This document shows, piece by piece, positions 37,163-46,767 of a stretch of DNA of 64,000 bases. The notes below the pieces were generated by a model. That model was given only the letters and a program-made list of their open reading frames with translations. It did not search any database and was not told the DNA's origin. This DNA is from Acidimangrovimonas pyrenivorans. Lineage in GTDB: Bacteria; Pseudomonadota; Alphaproteobacteria; Rhodobacterales; Rhodobacteraceae. The position numbers were made by a program, and so were the translations under genes. The stretch covers positions 248,001 through 312,000 of the forward strand of contig NZ_JBHRSK010000004.1 of the NCBI RefSeq assembly GCF_042643245.1, read 5' to 3'. The number at the start of each line of letters is the position of its first letter. Position 1 is the first letter of the stretch.

Positions 37163-38596
37163 ATGGCAGGGCGAGTGCTGTCGGTGGCGTCGGAATGCGT
37201 GCCGCTGGTCAAGACGGGCGGGCTGGCCGATGTGGTCGGGGCGCTGCCGGGGGCGCTGGCCGGGCAGGGCTGGCAGATGCGGGTGCTGCTGCCGGCCTAT
37301 CCCGGGCTGGTCGACCGGCTGGGCGGGGCGCAGCAGGTCTGGCAGGAGGCGGATCTGTTCGGCGCTCCGGCGCGGGTGCTGGCGGGCCGGGTGGCCGGGC
37401 TCGACATGCTGCTGCTCGATGCGCCGCATCTGTTCGACCGCCCCGGCGGGCCCTATTCCGTCGATGGTCGCGACCATGCCGACAATCCCGAGCGTTTCGC
37501 GGCGCTGAGCTGGGCGGCGGCGGCGATCGCGCGCGACGGGCTGGCCGATGGCTGGAAACCGGAGGTGCTGCACGCCCATGACTGGCAGGCCGGGCTGGCG
37601 CCGGCCTATCTGCGCTATCACGGCGTCGAGGGGGTGGCCTCGGTGCTGACCATCCACAACATCGCCTTCCAGGGCTTGGCCGATGCCGGCCTGCTGTCCG
37701 CGCTGCGTCTGCCGGGCGCCGAATTCCATGCCGACGCCCTGGAATACTACGGCAATATCAGCGCGTTGAAGGCCGGTCTTGTGACCGCGGACGCGATCAC
37801 CACGGTCAGCCCGACCTATGCCGAGGAACTGATGCGGCCGGAATTCGGCCTCGGGCTGGAGGGGGTGATCGCGGCGCGGGCGGAGCGGATGCATGGCATT
37901 CTCAACGGCGTCGACACCGCGGTCTGGAACCCGGAGACCGACCCGGAGGTTCACCCTTTCGGCCTGCGCAGCCTCGGGCGCAAGGCGGCCAACCGGGCGG
38001 CGCTGGCGGCGGAATTCGGGCTCGAGGTGCCGGGGCCGCTGGCCATCGTCGTCAGCCGGCTGACCGACCAGAAGGGCATCGACCTGATCCCGCCGGTGCT
38101 GGAGGATTTCGTCGCCGCCGGCGGCGGGCTGGCGGTGCTGGGCTCGGGCTATCCGCAGCTCGAGGCGGCGATGCGGGCGGCGGCGGCGCGCTTCCCGGGC
38201 CGGGTCGGGGTTCATATCGGCTATGACGAGGCGCTGAGCCACCGCATGTTCGCCGGCGCCGACGCGGTGCTGGTGCCGTCGCGCTTCGAGCCCTGCGGCC
38301 TGACCCAGATGTACGGGCTGCGCTACGGCGCGCTGCCGGTGGTGGCGGCGACCGGCGGGCTGGCCGATACCGTGATCACCGCCAACCCGGCGGCGCTGGC
38401 GGCGGGGGCGGCGACCGGGATCGCCTTCCACCCGACCGACGCGCTGGCCTTTTCCCAGGCGCTGCGCCGGCTGGTCGCGCTTCATGCGCAACCGAAGCTC
38501 TGGCAATCGCTGGTCAGAACGGCGATGAAGCAGCCGGTGGGCTGGGAGATGTCTTCCGCCCGTTACGCCGCCCTGTATGAAAGTCTCTGCCATTGA
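37163..38596 (+). CDS. glgA: Glycogen synthase (ADP-glucose)
   Basis: This 477-aa GT5 glycosyltransferase has PLVKTGGLADVVGALPGAL near the N-terminus (ADP-glucose binding Lys in KTGGL), HAHDWQAGLAP, and PSRFEPCGLTQMYGLRYG near residue 375 with the conserved Glu of the E-x7-E type motif. It overlaps glgX by 4 bp. Confidence 0.96.
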   Translation: MAGRVLSVASECVPLVKTGGLADVVGALPGALAGQGWQMRVLLPAYPGLVDRLGGAQQVWQEADLFGAPARVLAGRVAGLDMLLLDAPHLFDRPGGPYSVDGRDHADNPERFAALSWAAAAIARDGLADGWKPEVLHAHDWQAGLAPAYLRYHGVEGVASVLTIHNIAFQGLADAGLLSALRLPGAEFHADALEYYGNISALKAGLVTADAITTVSPTYAEELMRPEFGLGLEGVIAARAERMHGILNGVDTAVWNPETDPEVHPFGLRSLGRKAANRAALAAEFGLEVPGPLAIVVSRLTDQKGIDLIPPVLEDFVAAGGGLAVLGSGYPQLEAAMRAAAARFPGRVGVHIGYDEALSHRMFAGADAVLVPSRFEPCGLTQMYGLRYGALPVVAATGGLADTVITANPAALAAGAATGIAFHPTDALAFSQALRRLVALHAQPKLWQSLVRTAMKQPVGWEMSSARYAALYESLCH

Positions 38597-40719
38597 GCGT
38601 CGCGCCGCGAACCGTTCCCAGCAAGTTGCGCACCCATCCGGCGCGGCCCGGCAGGCCGTGGCCGCTGGGGGCGACATTCGACGGCGAGGGGGTGAATTTC
38701 GCGGTCTTCTCGGCCCATGCCGAGGCGATGGAGCTGTGCCTGTTCTCCGACGACGGCCGGCGCGAGCGGGCGCGGCTGCCGATCTGCGAGCGGGACGGCG
38801 ATGTCTGGCACGTCCATGTCGCCGGGCTGACGCCGGGCACCGTCTACGGCTACCGCGCCCACGGGCCCTACGCCCCCGAGGCCGGCCACCGCTTCAACCC
38901 CAACAAGCTGCTGCTCGACCCTTACGCCCGGGCGCTGAGCGGGCGGCTGAAATGGTCGGACGCGCTGATGGGCTACCGCGTCGGCAGTTCGCGCGCCGAC
39001 CTGTCCTTCGACAGCCGCGACAGCGCCTTCGCGATGCCGAAATCGGTGGTCACCGCGCCGCTCCATCCCGCCAACGGTCACCGGCCGGACGTTCCGCTCG
39101 AGCAGACGGTGATCTACGAGGCCCATGTCAAGGGCATGACCGCCGGCCACCCGCATGTGCCGCCGGGGCTGCGCGGCACGTTCCTGGGGATGTCGAGCGA
39201 GCCGGTGCTCGACCACCTGACGAAACTGGGGGTGACGACGGTCGAGCTGATGCCGGTCCAGGCCTTCCTCGACGACCGCTTCCTGGTCTCGCGGGGGTTG
39301 CGCAACTACTGGGGCTACCAGACCATCGGCTTCTTCGCGCCCGAGCCGCGCTACATGAGCCAGGGCGCGGTGTGGGAGTTTCAGGCCATGGTCCGGCGCT
39401 TCCATGCCGCCGGGATCGAGGTCATCCTCGACGTCGTCTACAATCATACCGGCGAGGGCGACGAGCTGGGCCCGACCCTGAGCTTCCGCGGCCTCGACAA
39501 TCGCAGCTACTACCTGCTCAAGCCCGATGACGAACGCCACTACCTCAACCCGACCGGCACCGGCAATGCGCTCAACCTGAGCCACCCGATGGTGCTGCGG
39601 ATGGTGATGGACAGCTTGCGCTACTGGGCCGAGATTTGCCATGTCGACGGTTTCCGCTTCGACCTCGCCACCGTGCTGGCGCGCGAGGCCGGCGGCTTCG
39701 ACGTCTCGGGCGGGTTCCTCGACGCGCTGCGCCAGGACCCGGTGCTGGGCCGGCTCAAGCTGATCGCCGAGCCCTGGGACCTGGGGCCGGGCGGCTACCA
39801 GCTCGGCTCCTGGCCGCATCCTTTCCTGGAATGGAACGACCGCTTCCGCGACGGCGTCCGGCGCTACTGGCGCGGCGATGCCGGGATGGCGCCGGACCTG
39901 GCCAAGCGGCTGCTGGGATCGGCCGAGCGTTTCGACCACGGCCACCGCGCCGCGACCTCCTCGGTCAATTTCATCACCGCCCATGACGGCTACACGCTGG
40001 AAGACGTGGTCAGCTATGTCGCGCGCCACAACGAGGCCAATGGCGAGGACAACCACGACGGCCATCACGAGAACTACTCGGACAATTTCGGCATCGAGGG
40101 CCCGACAGAAGACAGCAAGATCCGCGCCGCCCGCGATGCGCGCAAGCGGGCGATGCTGGCGACGCTGATGCTGAGCCAGGGCACGCCGATGCTGCTGTCC
40201 GGCGACGAGATCGGCAACAGCCAGCGGGGCAACAACAATGCCTATGCCCAGGACAACGCCACCGGCTGGATCGACTGGGACAATGCCGACCAGGCGCTCT
40301 GCGCCTTCGTCGCCCGGCTGATCCGGCTGCGCAAGGCCCATCCGGTGCTGCGCCAGCGCCACTTCCTGCATTCGCGCCGGCGCTCGGGCGACGACATGCC
40401 TGACCTGCTGTGGCGCCGGGCCGACGGCAGGACGCCGACAGCAGCCGATTGGGACGATCCAGAGTGGAAGACGCTCTGCGTCGAGATCCGGGTCGCCTCC
40501 GAAACCCCGACACCCGTGTTGCCCGAGGACGCGGTCTTTGCCATCTTCAATGCCGGGCCGGCGGCGCTGGTCGTGTTGCCCGAACTTCCGGCGCGCCATC
40601 ACTGGCGCTTCCTGCTCGACACCACGGCGCCGGAGGCGGCCGAGGCGCCGCATCGGGGGGCGAACGTGTCGGTGCCGGCCGGGGCGGTGGTGGTTCTGGC
40701 CCGCGCCAGGGATCGATAA
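38593..40719 (+). CDS. glgX: Glycogen debranching enzyme
   Basis: This 708-aa GH13 isoamylase-type enzyme has an N-terminal CBM48 (GVNFAVFSAHAEAMELCLF) and a barrel with DVVYNHTGEG, VDGFRFDLATVL (nucleophile), LIAEPWD (acid/base) and FITAHDGYTL. The start is TTG at 38593 in a TTGA overlap with the glgA stop; translation is probably coupled. Confidence 0.95.
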   Translation: MSVAPRTVPSKLRTHPARPGRPWPLGATFDGEGVNFAVFSAHAEAMELCLFSDDGRRERARLPICERDGDVWHVHVAGLTPGTVYGYRAHGPYAPEAGHRFNPNKLLLDPYARALSGRLKWSDALMGYRVGSSRADLSFDSRDSAFAMPKSVVTAPLHPANGHRPDVPLEQTVIYEAHVKGMTAGHPHVPPGLRGTFLGMSSEPVLDHLTKLGVTTVELMPVQAFLDDRFLVSRGLRNYWGYQTIGFFAPEPRYMSQGAVWEFQAMVRRFHAAGIEVILDVVYNHTGEGDELGPTLSFRGLDNRSYYLLKPDDERHYLNPTGTGNALNLSHPMVLRMVMDSLRYWAEICHVDGFRFDLATVLAREAGGFDVSGGFLDALRQDPVLGRLKLIAEPWDLGPGGYQLGSWPHPFLEWNDRFRDGVRRYWRGDAGMAPDLAKRLLGSAERFDHGHRAATSSVNFITAHDGYTLEDVVSYVARHNEANGEDNHDGHHENYSDNFGIEGPTEDSKIRAARDARKRAMLATLMLSQGTPMLLSGDEIGNSQRGNNNAYAQDNATGWIDWDNADQALCAFVARLIRLRKAHPVLRQRHFLHSRRRSGDDMPDLLWRRADGRTPTAADWDDPEWKTLCVEIRVASETPTPVLPEDAVFAIFNAGPAALVVLPELPARHHWRFLLDTTAPEAAEAPHRGANVSVPAGAVVVLARARDR

Positions 40720-40745
40720 AGAAGAATTGACAGGAGAGAGGCAGG

Positions 40746-42377
40746 ATGCCCGCAGTCACCCACGAAACCCAGCCGATCGAGGGCCAGAAACCCGGCACAT
40801 CGGGCCTGCGCAAGAAGACCCCGGTCTTCACCCATCGCCATTACCTGCAGAACTTCGTCCAGTCGATCTTCGACGCCATCGGCGGTGCGGCGGGCAAGAC
40901 CTTCGTGCTGGGCGGCGACGGGCGCTTCTTCAACGACAAGGCGGCGCAGGTGATCCTCAAGATGGCCGCCGCCAACGGCGCGGCGCGGGTGATCGTCGGT
41001 TGTGACGCGCTGCTGTCGACGCCGGCGGCCTCGCACCTGATCCGGCTCAACAAGGCCGATGGCGGCATCATCCTATCGGCCAGCCACAATCCCGGCGGGC
41101 CGCAGGCCGATTTCGGCGTCAAGTACAACATCGCCAATGGCGGCCCGGCGCCGGAAGCGGTGACCGAGGCGATCCACGCCCGGACGCAGCAGATCACCGA
41201 ATACCGGATCTCGGATACCGACGGCATCGACCTGGGCAGCACCGGCGAGCAGACGCTGGACGACATGGTGGTCGAGGTGGTCGACCCGGTCGCCGATTAC
41301 GCCGCGCTGATGGAAGGCCTGTTCGACTTCGACGCCATCCGCGAGATGATCGCCGGCGGCTTCACGATGCGCTTCGACGCGATGAACGCCGTCACCGGAC
41401 CCTACGCGACCGAGATCCTGGAAAACCGGCTCGGCCTGCCCGCGGGCACGGTGATGCATGGCAGCCCGAAACCCGATTTCGGCGGCATGCATCCCGATCC
41501 CAACCCGCATTGGGCCAGGGGGCTGATGGACGAGATGATGGGGGCTGAGGCGCCCGATTTCGGCGCTGCCTCGGATGGTGACGGCGACCGCAACATGATC
41601 CTCGGCCGCGGAATCTACGTCTCGCCGTCGGACAGCCTTGCCGTGCTGGCAGCCAACGCCCACCTGGCGCCGGGCTACAAGGCCGGGCTCAAGGGCGTGG
41701 CGCGCTCGATGCCGACCTCGACGGCGGTCGACCGGGTGGCCGAGGCGCTGGGGATCGAGGCCTACGAGACGCCGACCGGCTGGAAGTTCTTCGGCAACCT
41801 GCTCGATGCCGGCAAGGCGACGATCTGCGGCGAGGAGAGCTTCGGCACCGGCTCGGACCACGTGCGCGAGAAGGACGGGCTCTGGGCGGTGCTGCTGTGG
41901 CTCAACATCCTCGCCGTGCGCGGCCAGAGCGTGGCCGAGATCCTTGCCGATCACTGGCGGCGCTTCGGCCGCAATTACTACAGCCGCCACGATTTCGAGG
42001 CGCTGGATACCAAGGCGGCCGAGCAGATGATGCACGAGCTGCATGCCGACCTGCCGACCCTGATGGGGACCGAGATCGAGGGCATGCGGATCGCCTCGGC
42101 GGACGATTTCGCCTATACCGACCCGGTCGACGGTTCGGTCAGCCGCGCCCAGGGGGTACGGATCCGGTTCGAGGACGGCGCGCGGATCGTGCTGCGCCTG
42201 TCGGGCACCGGCACCTCGGGGGCGACGCTGCGGCTCTACCTCGAACGCTACGAGCCCGACCCGGCGAAGCACGGGCTCGATCCGCAGGAGGCGCTGGCGC
42301 CGGTGATCCGCGCCGCCCATGCCCTGGCCGCCATCCGCCACCAGATCGGCCGCGACCAGCCCAACGTCATCACCTGA
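40746..42377 (+). CDS. pgm: Alpha-D-phosphoglucomutase
   Basis: This 543-aa protein has the phosphoserine loop ILSASHNPGGP, the metal loop SDGDGDRNMI and the substrate loop CGEESFGTGSDH, as in eukaryote-type phosphoglucomutases. It interconverts glucose-1- and glucose-6-phosphate, linking the operon to central metabolism. 26 bp after glgX with AGGAGAG upstream; last gene of the operon. Confidence 0.95.
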   Translation: MPAVTHETQPIEGQKPGTSGLRKKTPVFTHRHYLQNFVQSIFDAIGGAAGKTFVLGGDGRFFNDKAAQVILKMAAANGAARVIVGCDALLSTPAASHLIRLNKADGGIILSASHNPGGPQADFGVKYNIANGGPAPEAVTEAIHARTQQITEYRISDTDGIDLGSTGEQTLDDMVVEVVDPVADYAALMEGLFDFDAIREMIAGGFTMRFDAMNAVTGPYATEILENRLGLPAGTVMHGSPKPDFGGMHPDPNPHWARGLMDEMMGAEAPDFGAASDGDGDRNMILGRGIYVSPSDSLAVLAANAHLAPGYKAGLKGVARSMPTSTAVDRVAEALGIEAYETPTGWKFFGNLLDAGKATICGEESFGTGSDHVREKDGLWAVLLWLNILAVRGQSVAEILADHWRRFGRNYYSRHDFEALDTKAAEQMMHELHADLPTLMGTEIEGMRIASADDFAYTDPVDGSVSRAQGVRIRFEDGARIVLRLSGTGTSGATLRLYLERYEPDPAKHGLDPQEALAPVIRAAHALAAIRHQIGRDQPNVIT

Positions 42378-42429
42378 GGCGGGGGCTGGGGACGGCAGCG
42401 GCGGCCGAGCGGGCCGGGCGTGCTGGCCG

Positions 42430-42556
42430 GGCGCAGGGGGCCGTCTGCCCCCCCTGCGCCGTGTGCCCGGGGGTGCGCCCGTTCGCAGGCGAAACGCTCC
42501 ACCGGAGCGTTTCCGGGGCGCCTGCTCACCCCCGGGGATATTGGCGAGCAGAAAGT
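42430..42556 (+). terminator. Hairpins after pgm, ending in a variant of the dispersed repeat (copy 4)
   Basis: Two stems follow pgm: 42430-42440/42450-42460 (11-bp arms GGCGCAGGGGG) and 42491-42500/42504-42513, a perfect 10-bp GAAACGCTCC stem with a 3-base ACC loop. The block ends in CCCCCGGGGATATTGGCGAG, a divergent form of the GGATATTTGCGTGAAG tail, at 42530-42549. Convergent glucokinase ends at 42568, so it probably terminates both transcripts. Confidence 0.7.
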
Positions 42557-42567
42557 GGGAAGGGTCT

Positions 42568-43533
42568 TCAGCCGAGGCTGGCGAGATGGGCGGCGCAGCC
42601 GGTCAGGGCGGCGTAGTCGTCCTCGATCACCGAGACCGGGAAGCTTGTCATCAGCTCGGAGAAGCGGCCCTTGTCGCGGAACGCCGCGGCAAAGCCGAAT
42701 TCGGCCAGGTGCGGGGTGAAGGCGCGGGCGACGCCGCCGCAGAGGAAGATGCCGCCGAAGGGCAGGTGGATCAGGGCGAGATCGCCGGCCACGGCGCCGA
42801 ACAGGCGGACGAAATGCGCGACCGTTTCCCGCGCGCGCGGGTCGTCCCCCATCGTCGCCATGATCTCGGCCGCCTTCTTCCCGGCCGGGTGGCCGGCCTC
42901 GCGGCTGACGAACTGGTAGAGCCGTTCGAAGCCGCGGCCCGACAGCACGTCCTCGACGCCGGGGAAGCCATGCGCGGTCTCGACGAATTGCGACAGGCGC
43001 AGGTCGGCCTCGGTCCGGGCGGGCAGGGTGACGTGGCCGCATTCCGAGGCGGCGACGACCCGGCCCCAGCGGGTCTCGTGCACCGGGGCGGCGTTGAAGC
43101 CGGTGCCGACGCCGATCACCAGCCTGGCGGCGTCGGCGGCGGGTTCGGGGCCGGTCAGGACCGGGCGCAGCATGTCGGGGGCGAGATGGCCGAGCGTATG
43201 GCCCTGGGCCTCGAGATCGTTGAGGATGGCGACGGTTTCCGCCTTCGCCGCCCGCGCCAGCGTCCTGGCATCCATGGTCCAGTCGAGATTGGTCAGCCGG
43301 CCGACCCCGTCGCGCACCGGGCCGGCGACGGCGATGCAGGCGCCGGCGCAATCGACATCGCCTTCCTCGTGCAGGTAGCGGCGCAGCACCGACTCGAGCC
43401 CCGGATGGTCGGCATTGCGGTAGCGGCGGATGGTCTCGGGCAGCAATTGCCGGCCTTCGGCCAGGGCGACGCGGGTATTGGTGCCACCGATATCGGCGAC
43501 GAGCGCATAGCGGTCGGCGGCAAGCCTGGGCAT
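42568..43533 (-). CDS. glk: Glucokinase
   Basis: This 321-aa hexokinase-fold protein has ALVADIGGTNTRVAL (phosphate 1), LTNLDW (substrate Asp region), VIGVGTGFNAA (phosphate 2) and FLCGGVARAF (adenosine). It matches the proteobacterial Glk family. It phosphorylates glucose released by debranching and phosphorolysis, which fits its position beside the glg operon. I used ATG 43533 (MPRLAADRYALVADIGG); the longer frame to 43764 is shadow sequence. Confidence 0.93.
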   Translation of the reverse strand: MPRLAADRYALVADIGGTNTRVALAEGRQLLPETIRRYRNADHPGLESVLRRYLHEEGDVDCAGACIAVAGPVRDGVGRLTNLDWTMDARTLARAAKAETVAILNDLEAQGHTLGHLAPDMLRPVLTGPEPAADAARLVIGVGTGFNAAPVHETRWGRVVAASECGHVTLPARTEADLRLSQFVETAHGFPGVEDVLSGRGFERLYQFVSREAGHPAGKKAAEIMATMGDDPRARETVAHFVRLFGAVAGDLALIHLPFGGIFLCGGVARAFTPHLAEFGFAAAFRDKGRFSELMTSFPVSVIEDDYAALTGCAAHLASLG

Positions 43534-43690
43534 CGTGACTCTCCCTCGGGCCGGACCGGCTGCCGGCCCCGGCGTGATAGGACGGTTTCGGGGCGTTTCG
43601 CAAGCGCCGGCGGGTGGCAGCGTGAGGCGGCGGGCTTGCGCCGCGCCGCCTGTCGCGCCAAAGCTGGGGCGCAGCAACAGGAGGACGACG

Positions 43691-44470
43691 ATGCCCGCAC
43701 CGGCGAACCGGCTCAAACAGGCCCTGGCGAAGGGCGAGATGCAGATCGGGCTCTGGCTCGGCATGGGATCGACGGTGGCGGCCGAGATCGCCGCCGGCGC
43801 CGGCTATGACTGGTGCCTGATCGATGGCGAGCACGGGCCCAATACCGTGACCACGATCCGCGACCAGTTGCAGGCGATGGCCGGGCGCGGGGTCGCCGCC
43901 GTCGTCCGGGTGCCGGTGGGCGAGGACTGGGTGCTCAAGCAGGTGCTGGATGTCGGCGCGCAGTCGGTGCTGGTGCCGATGGTCGACGACGCGGCGCAGG
44001 CGGAGGCGGCGGCGCGGGCGGTGCGCTACCCGCCCGAGGGCGTGCGCGGCATGGGGGCGGCGCTGGCGCGGGCCTCGGATTACAACGCCATTCCGGATTA
44101 CGTGACCACGGCGAACGGCGAGATCTGCCTGATGGTCCAGATCGAGAGCGCGAAGGCGGTCGAGAATGTCGATGCCATCGCGGCGGTCGAGGGCATCGAC
44201 TGCCTCTTCGTCGGGCCGGCGGACCTGTCGGCCGACATGGGCCATCCGGGCAATCCCGGCCATCCCGACGTGGTGGCGGCGATCGAACACGCCATCGCCC
44301 GGACCCTGGCCGCGGGCAAGGCGGCGGGGATCATCACCTTCGACCCGGCGCAGTTCGCCTATTACGCCGGGCTGGGGGTGACCTTCCTCGGCGTCGGCGG
44401 CGACGTCACGGTCCTGGCCAAGGCGGTGCGGTCGCTGGCGGGCGAGGCGCGGGAAGCGGTGAAGGGCTGA
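43691..44470 (+). CDS. HpcH/HpaI family class II aldolase
   Basis: This 259-aa protein has WCLIDGEHGPN, the metal-binding LMVQIESAKAVENVDAI and DCLFVGPADLSADMG. It is probably a 4-hydroxy-2-oxoheptanedioate-type aldolase cleaving or forming 2-oxo-4-hydroxy acids with pyruvate. AGGAGGA lies 7 bp before the ATG. It is divergent from glucokinase and not near homoprotocatechuate genes, so its pathway is open. Confidence 0.92.
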   Translation: MPAPANRLKQALAKGEMQIGLWLGMGSTVAAEIAAGAGYDWCLIDGEHGPNTVTTIRDQLQAMAGRGVAAVVRVPVGEDWVLKQVLDVGAQSVLVPMVDDAAQAEAAARAVRYPPEGVRGMGAALARASDYNAIPDYVTTANGEICLMVQIESAKAVENVDAIAAVEGIDCLFVGPADLSADMGHPGNPGHPDVVAAIEHAIARTLAAGKAAGIITFDPAQFAYYAGLGVTFLGVGGDVTVLAKAVRSLAGEAREAVKG

Positions 44471-44485
44471 GCGCATGGCGCGTGC

Positions 44486-44539
44486 GGGGGCTCTCTGCCC
44501 CCCCCCGCCGCCCGCGGATATTTGTGTGAAGATGAAGGG
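44486..44539 (+). repeat. Dispersed intergenic repeat, copy 5
   Basis: A GGGGG/CCCCC hairpin (44486-44502) with a long C-run is followed by GGATATTTGTGTGAAGATG at 44516-44534. It lies between convergent genes (aldolase and agmatinase), like copy 1. Confidence 0.72.
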
Positions 44540-44550
44540 AAAGACAGGCG

Positions 44551-45513
44551 TCAGCCCCCGGCCTTCCGGGCGTCGAAGATGAAGCCGAGGGTGTTGAGCA
44601 GGAGCTGGGCGGCAAGGATCGCAGTCGAGCCGCTCGGGTCGTAATCCGGCGCCACCTCGACCAGGTCGAGGCCGACGATCTCGTGGGCCCGGGCGGCGCC
44701 CTGCAGCAGCTCCAGCACCTCGTAATAGAGAAAGCCGCCATGGCTGGGGGTGCCGGTGCCGGGGGCGATCGAGGGGCAGAAGCCGTCGATGTCGATCGTC
44801 AGGTAGAGCCGGGCGCCCTTGGGGATCCGGGCCAGCACCGCCTCGGTGCCGAGCTTGCGGACCTGGCGCACCGAGAGGATGTCGGAGCCCATGGCGCGGG
44901 CGGCGTCGTAGCCCTCCCTGGCCGTGGACGAGACGTTGCGGATGCCGAGCTGGCTCAGGCCGGTGACGTAAGGTTGCTCGGCGGCGCGGCGCATCGGGTT
45001 GCCGTGGCCGTGGCGGACGCCGTGGCGGGTGTCGACGAAATCGAGATGGGCGTCGATCTGCAGGATGTGGATGTCGCCGCGGCCCTCGAAGGCGCGGATG
45101 CAGGGGATGTTGACCGAATGGTCGCCGCCGATCACCACCGGGAGGGCCCTGGCGTCGAGGATGGCGCGGACCCCGGTCTCGATATTGGCATGGCTGGTCT
45201 CGGTGTCGGTATGGACGATGTCGGCGTCGCCGAGATCGACGATCCGGGTCTCGGGGCCGAGATAGGTGCGGTCGTCCTCGTGGTCGTAGGCGCCGGCATG
45301 GCCGAAGGAGAACAGCGTCGAGGCCTCGCGCACGGCGCGCGGGCCGAAGCGGGCGCCGGGGCGGAACTGGGTGCCGAAATCGAACGGCGCGCCGAGGATG
45401 GCGGCATCGGCCTCGATCCTGCTCCAGTCCTCGACGTAAGGGCGCTTGCCGAAGGTCGAGATGCCGACGAAGGGCAGGTTCAGCCGCCCGCTGTCGTAGC
45501 CATGTCCGCTCAT
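44551..45513 (-). CDS. speB: Agmatinase/ureohydrolase family protein
   Basis: This 320-aa protein has all manganese ligands of the arginase fold: GGDHSV, IDAHLDFVDTRHG (D-x-H-x-D) and TIDIDGFCPSIAPGTGTPSHGG (D-x-D). It should hydrolyse a guanidino compound to urea; agmatine is the default, but guanidinobutyrate or guanidine relatives share these motifs. The start at 45513 (MSGHGYDSGRLNLPFVG) is normal for the Rhodobacterales version. The very long in-frame extension to 48171 is shadow of guaB and tehA. Confidence 0.88.
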   Translation of the reverse strand: MSGHGYDSGRLNLPFVGISTFGKRPYVEDWSRIEADAAILGAPFDFGTQFRPGARFGPRAVREASTLFSFGHAGAYDHEDDRTYLGPETRIVDLGDADIVHTDTETSHANIETGVRAILDARALPVVIGGDHSVNIPCIRAFEGRGDIHILQIDAHLDFVDTRHGVRHGHGNPMRRAAEQPYVTGLSQLGIRNVSSTAREGYDAARAMGSDILSVRQVRKLGTEAVLARIPKGARLYLTIDIDGFCPSIAPGTGTPSHGGFLYYEVLELLQGAARAHEIVGLDLVEVAPDYDPSGSTAILAAQLLLNTLGFIFDARKAGG

Positions 45514-45643
45514 GTCATTCCCCTCTGACTGCTGCGGCGAGACTGCGCGAGGGCGGCGGCCAAGGCAAGAGGCGGAGGCAAGGGGGTGCGGCGGCATTGC
45601 GCCTTGTGCGGCCGGGCGCGGAACGGCAGGCTGGGGCGCGCCT

Positions 45644-45689
45644 GAACGAGGGGCCAGAACGAGGGCCAGAACGAGGGCCAGAACGAGGG
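45644..45689. repeat. Short tandem repeat, 12-bp unit GAACGAGGGCCA
   Basis: Three full units (13, 12 and 12 bp) and a partial 9-bp unit run head to tail, ending 7 bp before the TehA-like start at 45697. Each unit carries GAGGG, so the array repeats a Shine-Dalgarno-like element; copy-number change by slippage could alter translation. Confidence 0.85.
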
Positions 45690-45696
45690 AACGACC

Positions 45697-46677
45697 ATGA
45701 CGCCGAATCTGCAGAGCGGACAGAAACCGGGACTCTGGCGCCGGACGCCACCGGCGATCTTCCCGCCGATCATGGGCCTGTTCGGCCTCGGCCTGGGCTG
45801 GCGCCACGGTGCCGGCGCCTTTGGCATCGGGCCCGGCCTGTCGGATATGATCCTTGGCGCCGTTACCCTGCTTTATCTCTTCGCCGTCGTGGCTTACGGG
45901 GCCAAGTTCGTCCGCCGCGCGGCGGTGGTGGCCGAGGATCTCAAGGTGCTGCCGGGCCGCGCCGGGCTGGCGGCGATGACCCAGTCGGGGCTGCTGCTGG
46001 CGGCGACGGCGCTGGCCTATGCCGTGCCCGCCGCGCAGGTCGTGCTGTGGATCGCGCTGATCGGCCACACGGTGCTGGCGGTGCTGCTGATCCGCGGCCT
46101 GATCGCCGCGCCGGCCGAGAGCCGCATGGTGACGCCGGTCTGGCACCTGAGCTTCGTCGGCTTCATCATCGCGCCGCTGGCGGCGATCCCGCTGGGTTAT
46201 GTGCTGTTGTCGCAGGTCATCTTCTGGGCGACGCTGGCGATCGCCCTGTTCATCTGGGCGGCGAGCGCGGCGCAGGCGCTGCGCGCCCGGGTGCCGGCGC
46301 CGCTGCGGCCGCTGCTGGCGATCCACCTCGCCCCTGCCGCGCTGTTCACCATGGTCGCGTCCGGGCTGGGCCTGCACGGCATGGCGCTGGCCTTCGGCCT
46401 CGTCTCCCTGGCCATGGTGGCGGCGATGGGGATCGGGGTGCGCTGGCTGATCGCGGCCGGGTTCAGCCCGCTCTGGGGCGCCTTCACCTTCCCGCTGGCC
46501 GCCTTCGCCAATGCCTGCTTCGCGCTCGAGCGCAGCGGCGGCGGCGAGGGCTGGCGCTATGCCGGCGGGGTCGGGCTGGTGGCGGCGACGCTGATCGTGC
46601 CGCCGATCGCGGTCAAGGTGCTGCAGCTCTGGGCCAAGGGCCAGCTGGCGGTGAAGACCAACGCTGCGACAGCGTGA
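45697..46677 (+). CDS. TehA/SLAC1-like membrane transporter (tellurium-resistance-protein family)
   Basis: This 326-aa protein has about ten membrane helices and the start TPPAIFPPIMGLFGLGLGWR, typical of TehA-like C4-dicarboxylate/anion channels. It is named for tellurite resistance, but the normal role is anion or small-acid flux. It is divergent from the agmatinase gene, with a tandem repeat in the leader. Confidence 0.88.
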   Translation: MTPNLQSGQKPGLWRRTPPAIFPPIMGLFGLGLGWRHGAGAFGIGPGLSDMILGAVTLLYLFAVVAYGAKFVRRAAVVAEDLKVLPGRAGLAAMTQSGLLLAATALAYAVPAAQVVLWIALIGHTVLAVLLIRGLIAAPAESRMVTPVWHLSFVGFIIAPLAAIPLGYVLLSQVIFWATLAIALFIWAASAAQALRARVPAPLRPLLAIHLAPAALFTMVASGLGLHGMALAFGLVSLAMVAAMGIGVRWLIAAGFSPLWGAFTFPLAAFANACFALERSGGGEGWRYAGGVGLVAATLIVPPIAVKVLQLWAKGQLAVKTNAATA

Positions 46678-46767
46678 GCGCGGGAAAGGGCAGATCGGCT
46701 CTTTCCTTTCCCTGCCATGCGTGAAATAGGGAACTGCCAAACGAATACCCTCCAAGGAGACCCCCCG

